A stretch of 64,000 nucleotides of DNA from Bacillota bacterium (GCA_023442465.1 JAEZZQ010000007.1:186001-250000); one strand, 5' to 3'; shown: positions 18,445 through 27,948, counted from the first letter of the stretch. Numbers and translations are program-made. Notes: a model not told the origin generated them from the sequence alone.

Positions 18445-18960
18445 TTATTTTTTTGCCAGCACAGAAAAGTTCATTTCCTTTCCTTTTATCTCTGCACCCA
18501 TATACTGTTCTATAAATTCGAAATAGCCATTTGAACCCGCTTGTTTTTCCCATGTATCAACAGACTCTTTAATTCGTAACAGACACATGACCGGAACTTT
18601 ATAGTAATCATGAAGTTCTCGCAAATCCATTTCTTTTCCAATCACTTTCTGTATCTCTTCGTTTGTAAACGGATCAAATGCCATCAATAGTGCCTTTTCC
18701 AGTTTTTCATTATCTTTATTCCGAAAAGATTTTAAATCATATTTTTCGCCTGTGTAACAGCTCTTTATATCAAACAATACCAGGGCTATAGCTTCTCTTA
18801 ATCTGCGGCTGTTTGAACTGGGGTTCGACCGATAAATTTTCAATGCATTCCCTTCCATCGGCAGCAATAGCATACCAAAGGCTTCTTCGTTTCCTTTCTT
18901 TATTTTTCCAAATTCTTTTTCCATTTGTGAGTAGATTCTTTCAAACTGATATAACTGCAT
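18445..18960 (-). CDS. Unrecognised 171-aa passenger protein of the IS element
   Basis: I do not recognise this family. It is a soluble, charged protein with no signal peptide or membrane segment, rich in Lys and Glu. Its helices are likely amphipathic (for example LREAIALVLFDIKSCY and DLRELHDYYKVPVMCLLR). It lies wholly within the IS ends, divergent from the transposase, with about 150 bp between the two starts. A weak AGAGGAC site precedes the ATG, and a hairpin follows the gene toward the IS left end. Its position makes it a passenger (cargo) gene. It could be a transposition regulator or an unrelated cargo; nothing in the sequence decides. Confidence 0.6.
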   Translation of the reverse strand: MQLYQFERIYSQMEKEFGKIKKGNEEAFGMLLLPMEGNALKIYRSNPSSNSRRLREAIALVLFDIKSCYTGEKYDLKSFRNKDNEKLEKALLMAFDPFTNEEIQKVIGKEMDLRELHDYYKVPVMCLLRIKESVDTWEKQAGSNGYFEFIEQYMGAEIKGKEMNFSVLAKK

Positions 18961-19109
18961 CTTTTGTCCTCTTCTTTTCTATAGTTTTTCGCTGCAATCC
19001 ATAACCGGATTTCAATCTTTTGGGATGTTTTTACAATAAAGTACTTGACAAGATAGCCAATATATGTTGCGCGAGCCTTGATTATAAACACATTTCAAGG
19101 AGGCACCCT

Positions 19110-20417
19110 ATGGCTCAAAATTTTTTATCTGACTTAAAAATGACACTCGACAACTGTATCGCAGAACTGGATGAAATTCATTTCATGTTCTGCAAAAATC
19201 CAGAAGCCGATTTCACAAGAAACCGCAAACTGTCTTTCCACGATTATATTCAGTTCATGCTTCAAATGCAGAGTAAATCTGTTTCAAATGAAATCCTGGA
19301 TTTCTTTGAGCATTCTCTTTCAGCCCCTACAAAATCTGCCTTTACACAGCAGAGGTTCAAACTTCAACCTGAAGGATGGAATTTCTTGTTCCATATATTT
19401 GTCACACAGTGCAGGAAACTGTCTGATCAGCTTTTTCACGGCTATCGCCTTTTAGCATGTGATGGTTCTGATGTCAACATAGCACGAGATCCTGATGATG
19501 AAAGAACTTTTATCAATGAAGGTGAAAAGGGTTATAATGCCATTCACATTAATGCACTTTACGATATCATGAACCATACGTATTGTGATTTTCTGGTTCA
19601 GGGAAAAAAGAAACTTCATGAACGAGCTGCACTGAATACCATGGTTGACCGTTACTCCGATTCTGTACCCGTTATTCTGATGGCAGATCGCGGATATGAA
19701 AGCTTCAATGTCTTTGCTCATCTTCTTCAAAAAGATATGAAATTTATTATCCGCATGAAGGACATCAACAGTAATGGCATCCTTTCCGCTTATGATCTTC
19801 CTGACAGCGAGTTCGATACTTATATAAGAACCACGCTTACCAGACGTCATACTAAGAAAACACTTGGAAATCCAGATACATATACCATTCTTCAGCCGGT
19901 TACCGATTTTGATTTTTTTGATGACAACTGCATTTATTATGATATTGAATTTCGTATTGTTCGTATTCTTCTTGATAATGGAACCTACATCTGCATAGCA
20001 ACAAATCTTTCAAAAGAAGATTTTCCTTTAGAAGAAATCAAAAAGCTATATCGCATGAGATGGAGTGAAGAAACAAGCTTTCGTGAACTGAAATATACAA
20101 TCGGTCTCATCAACTGGCATAGCAATAAATATGACGGAATCCTTTAGGAAATCAATGCCCGGATGATACTATATAATTTCTGTGAACTTGTGACCGCCCA
20201 TGCGGTTGTAAAGACAAGAGATAACACGAAACATATTTACAAAATAAATTTCGCCACCGCAGTCAACATATGCAGAGCATATCTAAAACATGGCAGTGAC
20301 GAAATCGAGACCATGCTTCTCATACAAAAGCATCTGACACCAGTCAGAGGCAACCGTAAATATCCTATCCACCTCCGTCCAAAGAGAAATAGGGATTTCA
20401 TGTATCGAGCGGCTTAA
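19110..20417 (+). pseudogene. IS4-family transposase, interrupted by one in-frame TAG
   Basis: The start at 19110 has AAGGAGG about 6 nt upstream. The protein would be 435 codons long, but TAG at 20145-20147 stops it after residue 345 (YDGIL). Reading resumes in the same frame with EINARMILYNF and continues 90 codons to the true stop at 20417. The DDE catalytic set is seen: Asp in LACDGSD (about 118), Asp in MADRGYE (about 190), and the IS4 signature Y-2-R-3-E-6-K in YRMRWSEETSFRELK (about 313-328). One C-to-T change (CAG to TAG) would explain the stop. Without the last 90 residues, or suppression, the enzyme is probably inactive. Confidence 0.9.
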
Positions 20418-20627
20418 ATCTCAATATCATTATACTTCCATTTTAGGCAGATTTGCAATCTGTCTTTTTGGCATACGCAAATATTTTTTCGAAATCGCCA
20501 CAAGCGGTCATCAGATTCAAAAATCAACCCATTGAGCCAAATATTTCTTAACTAAACAGTGATTTCAAAAATTTGCCACCTATGATATACTGTTTTCATC
20601 AGATGAATGCTTATCTAAATGACATTG

Positions 20628-20679
20628 ATAAAAAGAGAGCTTGTTCAGGATTCTCATTATAAGACACCCGAACAAGCTC
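20628..20679 (-). terminator. Rho-independent terminator after chemoreceptor gene, abutting the IS
   Basis: Stem GAGCTTGTTC/GAACAAGCTC (20637-20646 with 20670-20679). On the minus strand it is followed by CTCTTTTTAT. That T-tract is the 10-bp target duplicated by the IS, so the duplication left a complete terminator on this side. Confidence 0.85.
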
Positions 20680-20721
20680 AAGATGATATTTTCAAATACA
20701 TTAGATTATATTACAATACTT

Positions 20722-22425
20722 TTACAATTGAAATGAACCCATATTTTCTTCTAATACATCAGCAACAACTTTCAATTGCTGAGAATTGTCCTTAACTTCT
20801 TGTATTATATTTTTAAATTCACTGACAGATATTGATGTTTCTTCCGTATTCTTTTCATTTTTTCTGGCAATTGCTGTCAAGCTCCAAACGGCTTCCGTAA
20901 TATAGCCTCTCGCCTCATCCAGCTGTGATGAACTGGATGCAATTTGGTTGACTGCTGAAAATGAATGGCCGATTCCATCAAGTATCTTTTCAAATGCTAA
21001 TTCCGCCTTCGATACATTTTTATTTTGCCTCTGCATAACTTTATTCACTTCATTCATCGTAAAAACTGCTTTTTGAGAATTATTAATCAGAACTTTAATT
21101 ATGTCTTCAATTTGGTGAGCAGACGCATTGGATTGATCCGCAAGTTTTTTTATCTGTGAAGCTACAACTGCGAAACCCTTGCCTGTTTCCCCAGATCTTG
21201 CCGCCTCAATCGAGGCGTTTAATGATAATAAGTTTGTTTCTTCCGCGATAGCCGCAATTATTTTTGTTGCCTCATGTATTTTTATTACAGAATCATTCGT
21301 TGTATTCGTCTGCTCATGTATCACTTCAATAGAGCTGATTGCATGCCGGTTTATATCATTCAAATCATCCAAAGTTTTTGAAGCTTCATCTGCCGCTTCT
21401 TTCATCAAGTTCATTTTTTGTATTAACTGGCTTACTTCAGAATTAGTGCCTTCAATCAACTTTCCAATATTAACGATATCCTCTGTTGCCTTTTCTGTTT
21501 TATCGGCCTGATTCGTTGTCTCCTGCACAATTTCATCTACCGCTTTTTCTACACTCTTAACCGAGGATACTGCAATATCCGCATTATGGTCCAAATTATA
21601 GGAGGCCTTGTATAGAATCATACTCTGCTGTTTAATCTGAGAAACAATATCGACCAGCCTTTTACGAAGTTCATCAATTGTATTTGCTATTTGCCCTATT
21701 TCATCTTTGCGGCTACTAATTTGCAAGCTATCTGCTTCCTCTGTAAAATCAAGCATAGAAAATCGCTTTATTACTAATATAAGCTTTAATAATGGTTGAA
21801 TTATATGGGCCGATATGCAATAAGCAATAGTTCCGATAATCATAAAAGCAACAATCCCGCATAAAACAACGGAAGAAAAAATTTTATCTACCGAACTTAA
21901 TATTTCTGACTTATCTGCAGTAATAACAAGCACGGCCGTAGCATTTCTAATTATGTAATAAGCCGCATACTTTTCTATTCCCTCATCGTTTATCATAACC
22001 ACACCATTTTCAGGGATATCATGATTTGCAATATCAGAAAGAAGATTATCGGCCAAATCATTTTGTATTACTTTTCCGATTTTATCCGAATCAGGATGAT
22101 ACAGTATTGTTCCATCTGCCAAAAACACATAGGCATAGCTGGAATTCACTCCATTAATCTGCACCATCCCTACCAATCGTTCCAAGGCATCTTTATTAAG
22201 TACCATACTTGCCGCTATGCTTCTTGAAATAGCCGAATCTATATTGGCGCCTGTTGTATCACATACATCAGCCATATAATTTTGTAATATTTGATTATAA
22301 CTTTTTCCTACTATGGACATTACCAGAGATAATACGATAGCTATAGTAAATGCTATCGATACAAGTACCAATGCAAGCATTTTGGTCTTTATAGACATCA
22401 ATTTCCTCAGTTTACATTCTCTCAT
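20722..22425 (-). CDS. Methyl-accepting chemotaxis protein (alpha-galactoside locus)
   Basis: A 567-aa receptor; GGGAG 5 nt before the ATG at 22425 favours that start over 22437. TM1 is at about residues 13-37 (ALVLVSIAFTIAIVLSLVMS). A periplasmic Cache-like domain follows (about 40-185, with AYVFLADGTILYHPDSDKIG), then TM2 near 190-215, HAMP, and a long signalling coiled coil. The conserved hairpin tip is AEETNLLSLNASIEAARSGE (about residue 400). It binds CheW and CheA and is tuned by methylation. It is the last gene after GH36 of the alpha-galactoside operon, preceded by a leader motif shared with the receptor at 55392. Confidence 0.93.
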   Translation of the reverse strand: MRECKLRKLMSIKTKMLALVLVSIAFTIAIVLSLVMSIVGKSYNQILQNYMADVCDTTGANIDSAISRSIAASMVLNKDALERLVGMVQINGVNSSYAYVFLADGTILYHPDSDKIGKVIQNDLADNLLSDIANHDIPENGVVMINDEGIEKYAAYYIIRNATAVLVITADKSEILSSVDKIFSSVVLCGIVAFMIIGTIAYCISAHIIQPLLKLILVIKRFSMLDFTEEADSLQISSRKDEIGQIANTIDELRKRLVDIVSQIKQQSMILYKASYNLDHNADIAVSSVKSVEKAVDEIVQETTNQADKTEKATEDIVNIGKLIEGTNSEVSQLIQKMNLMKEAADEASKTLDDLNDINRHAISSIEVIHEQTNTTNDSVIKIHEATKIIAAIAEETNLLSLNASIEAARSGETGKGFAVVASQIKKLADQSNASAHQIEDIIKVLINNSQKAVFTMNEVNKVMQRQNKNVSKAELAFEKILDGIGHSFSAVNQIASSSSQLDEARGYITEAVWSLTAIARKNEKNTEETSISVSEFKNIIQEVKDNSQQLKVVADVLEENMGSFQL

Positions 22426-22495
22426 TTTTGCTCCCATCTGCCCGCTTTAGCGGACGTAAAAATCAAAGAGGACGAAGGTGCATTTCTTTCAACCT
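22426..22495 (-). promoter_or_regulatory. Leader motif upstream of a chemoreceptor gene, copy 1
   Basis: The sequence directly before the receptor start contains, on the minus strand, GGTTGAAAGAAATGCAC, then TTTGATTTTTACGTCCGC, then TAAAGCGG. The CCGC-TAAA-GCGG part forms a hairpin near the ribosome binding site. The same blocks in the same order precede the receptor at 57467. It matches no riboswitch I know. Confidence 0.5.
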
Positions 22496-22577
22496 TGCCT
22501 CCTAATGAGTCAATCTTCCTTTGGTAAAATGCTATTACAATCCCCTTGTTTACAAAAACTTATATTTCTCCCTAATC

Positions 22578-24788
22578 TTATACAGCTTTTAATTGATAAA
22601 TTTTTGAGCTGAAATCTCTTCCCCCATTACATAAATCTGCTTTGTTAATTATCATTCCAGCATGCATTAACTCATCTCCGCCAAACCATACGGAGCTGTC
22701 TTCATCTAAAATATATTTTTTATTCTTATCCAGGCCCGATAACTTTAGTCGTATCCACGCTTCATTAGGTACATTCAATGTTTTATAAAACCCGACTAAG
22801 GCTTCATTTTTATCCTCTGATACTACCATCCATGCCCCTGTATTTTTTTCAAAGGGATTTTGCAGTCTGTAAAAGTCACCACTCATAATTAATTTTCTAT
22901 GCTTTTTATGAAACTCCACTTGGTCTTTTATGATCTGCTGCTCCTGTTCTGTCAGTTTCTGCAAATCCAATTCATAGCCAAGCATTCCGAATTGTGCGAC
23001 ATTTCCCCGCGTTTCCAACGGCGTTATTCTGCCTACTTGCTGATTGGGAACCTCAGAAACATGTGCACCCATACTGCTTAACGGGTAGACATACGACGTT
23101 CCATATTGAATTTTAACACGTTCTATTGCATCCGTATTATCGCTTGTCCACGTTTGAGGCGCATAATAAAGCATTCCCGGATCGAATCTCGCTCCTCCAC
23201 TGGAACAAGACTCAAATAATATTTCAGGAAATCTTTCTATTAAACGTTCATATAATCTATATACTCCAAGTATGTATTTGTGATATATCTTCCCCTGTTC
23301 ATCGGCACTCTGTGCAATAGAATAGGTTTCTGTAAGATATCGGTTCATATCCCATTTTATATATGAAATAGGGGCATTCATCAACAACTGCTCCATCAAA
23401 CCATAGATATATTCCCCAACTTCCTCTCTTGTGAAATCTAATACATATTGATTTCTGCTTGGGGATGGAGTCCTACCCGGTGCGCATAGTATCCAATCCG
23501 GATGCTTCCTATATAAGTCAGAGTCTTTGTTTACCATCTCCGGCTCAAACCACAAGCCGAATTTCATACCCAAATCATTAATCTTCTTAGCTAATCCCTC
23601 TATTCCTTCCGGAAGCTTATCGTAGTTCGTTACATACCAGTCGCCAAGGCTTGATTTATCATTATCCCTTTTCCCAAACCATCCGTCGTCCAAAACAAAA
23701 AGTTCTATTCCCATTTGTTTTGCTGCTGACGCTATATCCAAAACCTGCTGCTGCGTAAACTGCGGTCCGGTGGCCTCCCAATTGTTTATTAAGATAGGGC
23801 GCTCTTTATCCCTCCATAGGCCTCGCACCAGACGACTCCGATAGATTCTGTGAAAGGTTCGGCTCATTCCGTTCATCCCTCGATCAGAATAAACTAATAC
23901 CGCTTCGGGGCTTTGAAACAATTCTTCCGGTTTTAACAACCACGAAAAACCTTCCGGATGGATTCCTATTTGAATTCTTGTCATATTGCAGGTATCCACT
24001 TCTACCGATTCCATATGGTTCCCGCTGTAAAGCAAACTGAATCCTATCGCTTCTCCGGAAAATTCATTTGTATCCAAACGCTTAAGTGCTATAAAAGGAT
24101 TTTGTTCCGCACTGCTAATTCCCCTTCTGCTATTAATCCCCTGTACTCCCACATTCAGTTTACGGGAAATAACGTCCCTCTCTCTCGCCCATGCACCGGA
24201 CAACTGAACCATTTCATATTCCGCATCCGGCAGATCCACACTGGAACTAAATACTCTGTCCAATATTACTTTTTCATGGCCATGATTATAAATTTTTACA
24301 CTACGTGCAATAACAGGGTAATCTCTGAAAATACTATACTGCAAAATACAGTCTACTTTTAACAACGAATCTGTCAATGTAATTTCTATCGTTTCTGCCT
24401 CATCTTCTTCCTCCACATATAAAGCCGGAAGTCCCGACAGCTTCTGTTTTCCTTTATAAATGGAATGAGTCTGATACCGAAAATCAGTAATCCTGCTTCC
24501 ATTTTCCTGAACAATTTCCAAAGCCGGCTCTCTGAAATCTCCCGTTCCGCTTCCCGGATATTCCATCCGCGTATACTGCGGACTGAAAAAATATTCGTCC
24601 TCCCTGGTATATACTGCCAGAGACCGGTGCCGCCCCTCTAAAAGATAGGAATAATTATTCTTATGGCATATTCTTTTTCCATAATATAAGTTTCCTATCT
24701 GTCCATTAGGCAATACCTTCATAATATAGCTGATTTGATCGTTATATAAATGGAATTCTTTTGCTTCTTCTGAAAATATAACCGCCAT
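22578..24788 (-). CDS. GH36 alpha-galactosidase
   Basis: A 736-aa cytoplasmic enzyme, the length of tetrameric AgaA/AgaB/RafA-type bacterial alpha-galactosidases. The N-terminal beta-supersandwich is followed by a TIM barrel with WEATGPQFTQQQVLDIA, LFVLDDGWFGKRDND, nucleophile Asp in YIKWDMNRYL (about residue 478), FESCSSGGARFDPG, and acid/base Asp in WTSDNTDA (about residue 548). It hydrolyses terminal alpha-1,6-galactose from melibiose, raffinose or stachyose. The ATG touches the permease stop (TAGATG), with GGGAGG inside the permease end, so translation is probably coupled. Symbol withheld because aga, raf and mel names depend on the organism. Confidence 0.95.
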   Translation of the reverse strand: MAVIFSEEAKEFHLYNDQISYIMKVLPNGQIGNLYYGKRICHKNNYSYLLEGRHRSLAVYTREDEYFFSPQYTRMEYPGSGTGDFREPALEIVQENGSRITDFRYQTHSIYKGKQKLSGLPALYVEEEDEAETIEITLTDSLLKVDCILQYSIFRDYPVIARSVKIYNHGHEKVILDRVFSSSVDLPDAEYEMVQLSGAWARERDVISRKLNVGVQGINSRRGISSAEQNPFIALKRLDTNEFSGEAIGFSLLYSGNHMESVEVDTCNMTRIQIGIHPEGFSWLLKPEELFQSPEAVLVYSDRGMNGMSRTFHRIYRSRLVRGLWRDKERPILINNWEATGPQFTQQQVLDIASAAKQMGIELFVLDDGWFGKRDNDKSSLGDWYVTNYDKLPEGIEGLAKKINDLGMKFGLWFEPEMVNKDSDLYRKHPDWILCAPGRTPSPSRNQYVLDFTREEVGEYIYGLMEQLLMNAPISYIKWDMNRYLTETYSIAQSADEQGKIYHKYILGVYRLYERLIERFPEILFESCSSGGARFDPGMLYYAPQTWTSDNTDAIERVKIQYGTSYVYPLSSMGAHVSEVPNQQVGRITPLETRGNVAQFGMLGYELDLQKLTEQEQQIIKDQVEFHKKHRKLIMSGDFYRLQNPFEKNTGAWMVVSEDKNEALVGFYKTLNVPNEAWIRLKLSGLDKNKKYILDEDSSVWFGGDELMHAGMIINKADLCNGGRDFSSKIYQLKAV

Positions 24789-25619
24789 CTATAATTTTCC
24801 TCCCGATGTTGCAACTCCCTCAATAAATTGTTTTTGAAAAATAATATAGATCAGCATCATTGGCCAGATTGCCAGAACTGCTGCGGCCATCAACTGAGGA
24901 TAATTTACTGAATATGCACTTGAAATTTTGGCTAATGCGGAAGATAGTGTAGCCGCATCAGAATCCGAGTTGACTATCATTGGCCACATCAGATCCTTAA
25001 ATGAAAAAAGGGCTGTAAAAATAGCCAGTGCAATCAATCCTGATTTAGTCAGCGGAAGCATAATCTTCCAAAAAGTCTGCCCAATATTACAGCCATCTAA
25101 TCTCGCCGATTCTTCCAGCTCTTTTGGAAGCCCCATAAAGAATTGCCGTAAAAGAAATGTACCGAATGCACTTACCAATCCCGGAAAAACCAATGCAAAT
25201 ATTGTATTGCGCAGCCCCATCTTATCAATCATTAAATACTGCGGCACAACAAAAATTTGTACAGGTACCATCATTTGAAACAATACCAGGCTAAAGAAAA
25301 AATCTCTTCCGGGAAACTTTAATCTCGCAAATGCGTAAGCTGCCATCGCACTAAACAGTACTGCGCAAATTACACGAATGACCATCATCGCAAACGTATT
25401 AAAGTATAACCTTATAAAATCATTCTGTTGAATTACCATTCCATAATTATCCCACTGCGCTTCCCCGGGCAATAAGACGAACGGATTCATGGATGTGGAT
25501 TCACTCACTGTTTTTAAGGATGTTACTATCATCCATAAAAATGGCAGTATCATAATACATACGCCTGAAATTAAAATTAAATGTATAAATAAACCAGTAA
25601 TTGATTTTCTTCTTTTCAT
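24789..25619 (-). CDS. ABC sugar permease (MalG-type, CUT1)
   Basis: A 276-aa permease with six predicted helices, PFLWMIVTSLKT near the start and EAA loop ELEESARLDGCNIGQTFWKI. The ATG at 25619 is preceded by GGAGG with an 8-nt gap; the frame opens earlier at 25652. It pairs with the permease upstream and directly abuts GH36, so it likely imports alpha-galactosides of the raffinose family. No ATPase gene is in the window. Confidence 0.92.
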   Translation of the reverse strand: MKRRKSITGLFIHLILISGVCIMILPFLWMIVTSLKTVSESTSMNPFVLLPGEAQWDNYGMVIQQNDFIRLYFNTFAMMVIRVICAVLFSAMAAYAFARLKFPGRDFFFSLVLFQMMVPVQIFVVPQYLMIDKMGLRNTIFALVFPGLVSAFGTFLLRQFFMGLPKELEESARLDGCNIGQTFWKIMLPLTKSGLIALAIFTALFSFKDLMWPMIVNSDSDAATLSSALAKISSAYSVNYPQLMAAAVLAIWPMMLIYIIFQKQFIEGVATSGGKL

Positions 25620-25633
25620 AACTGTTATCCTCC

Positions 25634-26551
25634 TTACATATAATTTACCCATTTTTTTTGCAGCTTTGTCTGCACTACTGTAATCAGCATAATAATCAGC
25701 AAAAGGAGCATGACAATGGCTGAACCGTATCCTTTATTTGAATATTTAAATGAATTATTATAGAACAGATAAACCAGTGATACCGTACTATTGTAGGAGG
25801 GACTTGTAACACCTATCATCATATAAATTACATCAAATACCTGCATTGAGGTAATAATGCTTGTAACAAGTACAAAAAAAAGCGTCGGTGAAACTAGCGG
25901 AAGCGTAATATTAAAAAATTGACAAATACCACTGGCTCCGTCTATATTGGACGCTTCATAATAATCTCTCGGAATTTCCTGTAAGCCTGCAAGAAGCAGA
26001 ACCATACTGTATCCTATCGTGCTCCAAATACCAATGATTGAGACGGATATCAGCGCTATATTAGGATTATCTATCCAATTAACAGTATCGATTCCCCATT
26101 TATTCAGCAGATAATTAATCAGTCCATATTGATTATTGTACAACCATCTCCAGACCATAGTTACCGCTGCCGGCGCCGCTACCATAGGAATAAAATAAAT
26201 CGTTCTGTATATTCCTTTTCCTTTCATTTTTCCGTTTAATGCTACCGCAAGAAGCAATGCAATTACAATTGTTGCCGGTACAACAAGAAAAGTATACCCC
26301 AACGTATTTCTCACGGCATACCAAACTTGAGTGTCCTGAAACACCTTTCCATAATTGTCCAGCCCAACAAATATATTTCCTTTTCCAAATGCCCCACTCT
26401 TAAAAAAACTAAGATAAAATGTTTCAAAGATAGGAATGATATTTAATATAATGAGTCCCGCAATAGTGGGAAATATCATTCCCCATCCCCAACACCACTC
26501 ATTCCATGTTTTCACCGGTATTCTTTTTTTTGTTGTTTTTCTACTTCTCAT
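25634..26551 (-). CDS. ABC sugar permease (MalF-type, CUT1)
   Basis: A 305-aa permease with six predicted helices. It starts with a basic stretch and GMIFPTIAGLIILNIIPIFE. EAA loop: DYYEASNIDGASGICQFFNI. It lies 14 nt upstream of its partner permease and 53 nt downstream of the binding-protein stop, separated from it by a terminator-like hairpin. The role is uptake in the alpha-galactoside locus. Confidence 0.92.
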   Translation of the reverse strand: MRSRKTTKKRIPVKTWNEWCWGWGMIFPTIAGLIILNIIPIFETFYLSFFKSGAFGKGNIFVGLDNYGKVFQDTQVWYAVRNTLGYTFLVVPATIVIALLLAVALNGKMKGKGIYRTIYFIPMVAAPAAVTMVWRWLYNNQYGLINYLLNKWGIDTVNWIDNPNIALISVSIIGIWSTIGYSMVLLLAGLQEIPRDYYEASNIDGASGICQFFNITLPLVSPTLFFVLVTSIITSMQVFDVIYMMIGVTSPSYNSTVSLVYLFYNNSFKYSNKGYGSAIVMLLLLIIMLITVVQTKLQKKWVNYM

Positions 26552-26565
26552 TTATTCTTACCTCA

Positions 26566-26598
26566 ATAAAAATGCGGCAGCAATGCTACTGCCGCATT
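26566..26598 (-). terminator. Intra-operon terminator between binding protein and permeases
   Basis: Perfect 10-bp stem AATGCGGCAG/CTGCCGCATT with an 8-nt loop, followed on the minus strand by TTTTTATTG. Partial termination here would make more binding protein than permease, a common design in such operons. Confidence 0.88.
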
Positions 26599-26604
26599 TA
26601 CTTT

Positions 26605-27948
26605 TTATTCTTCTGAAATAGCTTGATTCATCATTTCTGCAACTTTGGTACATGCATTTGCTGTATCTTCTTTTCCTGCATAAGCGTCTTTTAATAATTC
26701 ATATGCTTTATCTTCCCAAACGCTCGTCTGGTTGGAGTAAGGACGAATCTGCGCATATTCAACCATATCAATATAACATTTTGCATTAAACATAGGATAA
26801 GCACCGGTAAACATATCTGCGGTTCCGTTATAGGCTGAGATGGCAACTCCAAGTTCTGCCTGGCGCTCTTGCCCTTCCTTGCTGCTTAAATATTCAACCC
26901 ACTTCCATGCCTGATCCGGATGTTCACAAGTTGCAGCAATTGCATTTCCAAGTCCATTGAAAATGGATGCTTTTCCTCCATCGTTTGACATTGGCAACAC
27001 TGCACAGTCAAAATTCTCTTTCATAAAATCAGACGCTGCAAATCCGGAAAGATTCCATGAACCGAACAATCCCATAGCACACAGTCCGTTTTGAATTGCT
27101 TCCGCACGTGCCTGATCGTCATAAATTTCTGGAGACAGACCCTCTTTTACAAAGCTGAAGTATTCTTCAATGCCGGCAATTGTTGCCTCTCCATCGTATC
27201 CTGATTTCTTGTCTTTCGTAATTATTTCCCCGCCATTTTGGTATACGAAATTATAATAGCCTTCCTGATTATGCAGACCTGCACAGAAACCGTATTGACT
27301 TCCATCCTCTTTCGTCAATTTTTTTGCAGCTTCTTTCAAATCATCCCATGTCCATGTATCATCAGGATAGCTGATACCCGCCTCATCAAACAGCGTCTTA
27401 TTGTACCAGAGTGCAATGGTATCATAATCTTTCGGAATCGCATACTGTTTGCCATTGATATTATAAATTCCATTTAATCCTTCAGGATAATTGGCAAGAT
27501 CAACCTTATCGCTGCTTGCAATATAATCGCTTAAATCAAGTAACTGGTCATTTGCACCATAATAATAAATATTGTTGGAATGCATCCAAAAAGTATCCGG
27601 CAGCGAACCTCCTGTTCCAGCCGCTTCTAAGGCTGTCCAATAGTCACTCCAGCCGCTTACCTGAATATCAATTTTAATATCAGGATTTTCGGCTTCAAAT
27701 TCATCTGCCATAGTGCGGATTAAATTGGCCTGATTGGAATCCCAGCATGCGTAGGATATTGTTACTGCATCTCCAGACGGCGTTTCCTTCGTCTGATTTT
27801 CGTTCTTAGCTTCTTGTGCGGTTTCTGTTTTCGCTTTTACATCCTGCTCATTAGCTGTCGCGGCGCTATTGGCAGTATTCCCACATCCCGCCAAAGTTGC
27901 CATAAGCATAGTTGCACAAAGCAATGTACTGATAATTCTTTTCCTCAT
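26605..27948 (-). CDS. ABC transporter sugar-binding lipoprotein (CUT1, alpha-galactoside locus)
   Basis: A 447-aa lipoprotein. Signal peptide RKRIISTLLCATMLMATLA leads into lipobox GCG at about residue 22, then a charged linker. The mature part is a solute-binding protein family 1 fold: VTISYACWDSNQANLIRTMA, LPDTFWMHSNNIYYYG, YAIPKDYDTIALWYNK, GLCAMGLFGSW. It captures the sugar outside the membrane for the two permeases. Start supported by GGGAGG. The divergent AraC gene and the twin sites at 28020-28055 suggest AraC-controlled transcription. Confidence 0.93.
   Translation of the reverse strand: MRKRIISTLLCATMLMATLAGCGNTANSAATANEQDVKAKTETAQEAKNENQTKETPSGDAVTISYACWDSNQANLIRTMADEFEAENPDIKIDIQVSGWSDYWTALEAAGTGGSLPDTFWMHSNNIYYYGANDQLLDLSDYIASSDKVDLANYPEGLNGIYNINGKQYAIPKDYDTIALWYNKTLFDEAGISYPDDTWTWDDLKEAAKKLTKEDGSQYGFCAGLHNQEGYYNFVYQNGGEIITKDKKSGYDGEATIAGIEEYFSFVKEGLSPEIYDDQARAEAIQNGLCAMGLFGSWNLSGFAASDFMKENFDCAVLPMSNDGGKASIFNGLGNAIAATCEHPDQAWKWVEYLSSKEGQERQAELGVAISAYNGTADMFTGAYPMFNAKCYIDMVEYAQIRPYSNQTSVWEDKAYELLKDAYAGKEDTANACTKVAEMMNQAISEE

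Larger units (their letters stand above)
18353..20627 (+). mobile_element. IS4-family insertion sequence with passenger gene, 2275 bp
   Basis: Terminal inverted repeats CAATGTCATTTAGTTAGGC (left) and, read inward, CAATGTCATTTAGATAAGC (right) match at 17 of 19 positions. A perfect 10-bp direct repeat ATAAAAAGAG flanks the element (18343-18352 and 20628-20637), a length usual for IS4-family targets. Inside are an IS4-type transposase and a divergent 171-aa ORF. At 2275 bp it is longer than typical 1.4-1.6 kb members, as expected for a transporter IS. A hairpin near the left end (ACAAGAGCAT at about 18373 pairing with ATGCTCTTGT at about 18401) may shield it from read-through. The intact duplication suggests a fairly recent insertion. 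Confidence 0.92.

Noticed and set aside
20145..20163. Programmed frameshift in the transposase
   Set aside because: The two parts are in the same frame and separated only by TAG, so it is a nonsense codon and not a frameshift.
22426..22495. c-di-GMP (GEMM) riboswitch before chemoreceptor
   Set aside because: Chemoreceptor leaders often carry GEMM-type riboswitches, but the conserved core blocks of GEMM-I/II are not present here.
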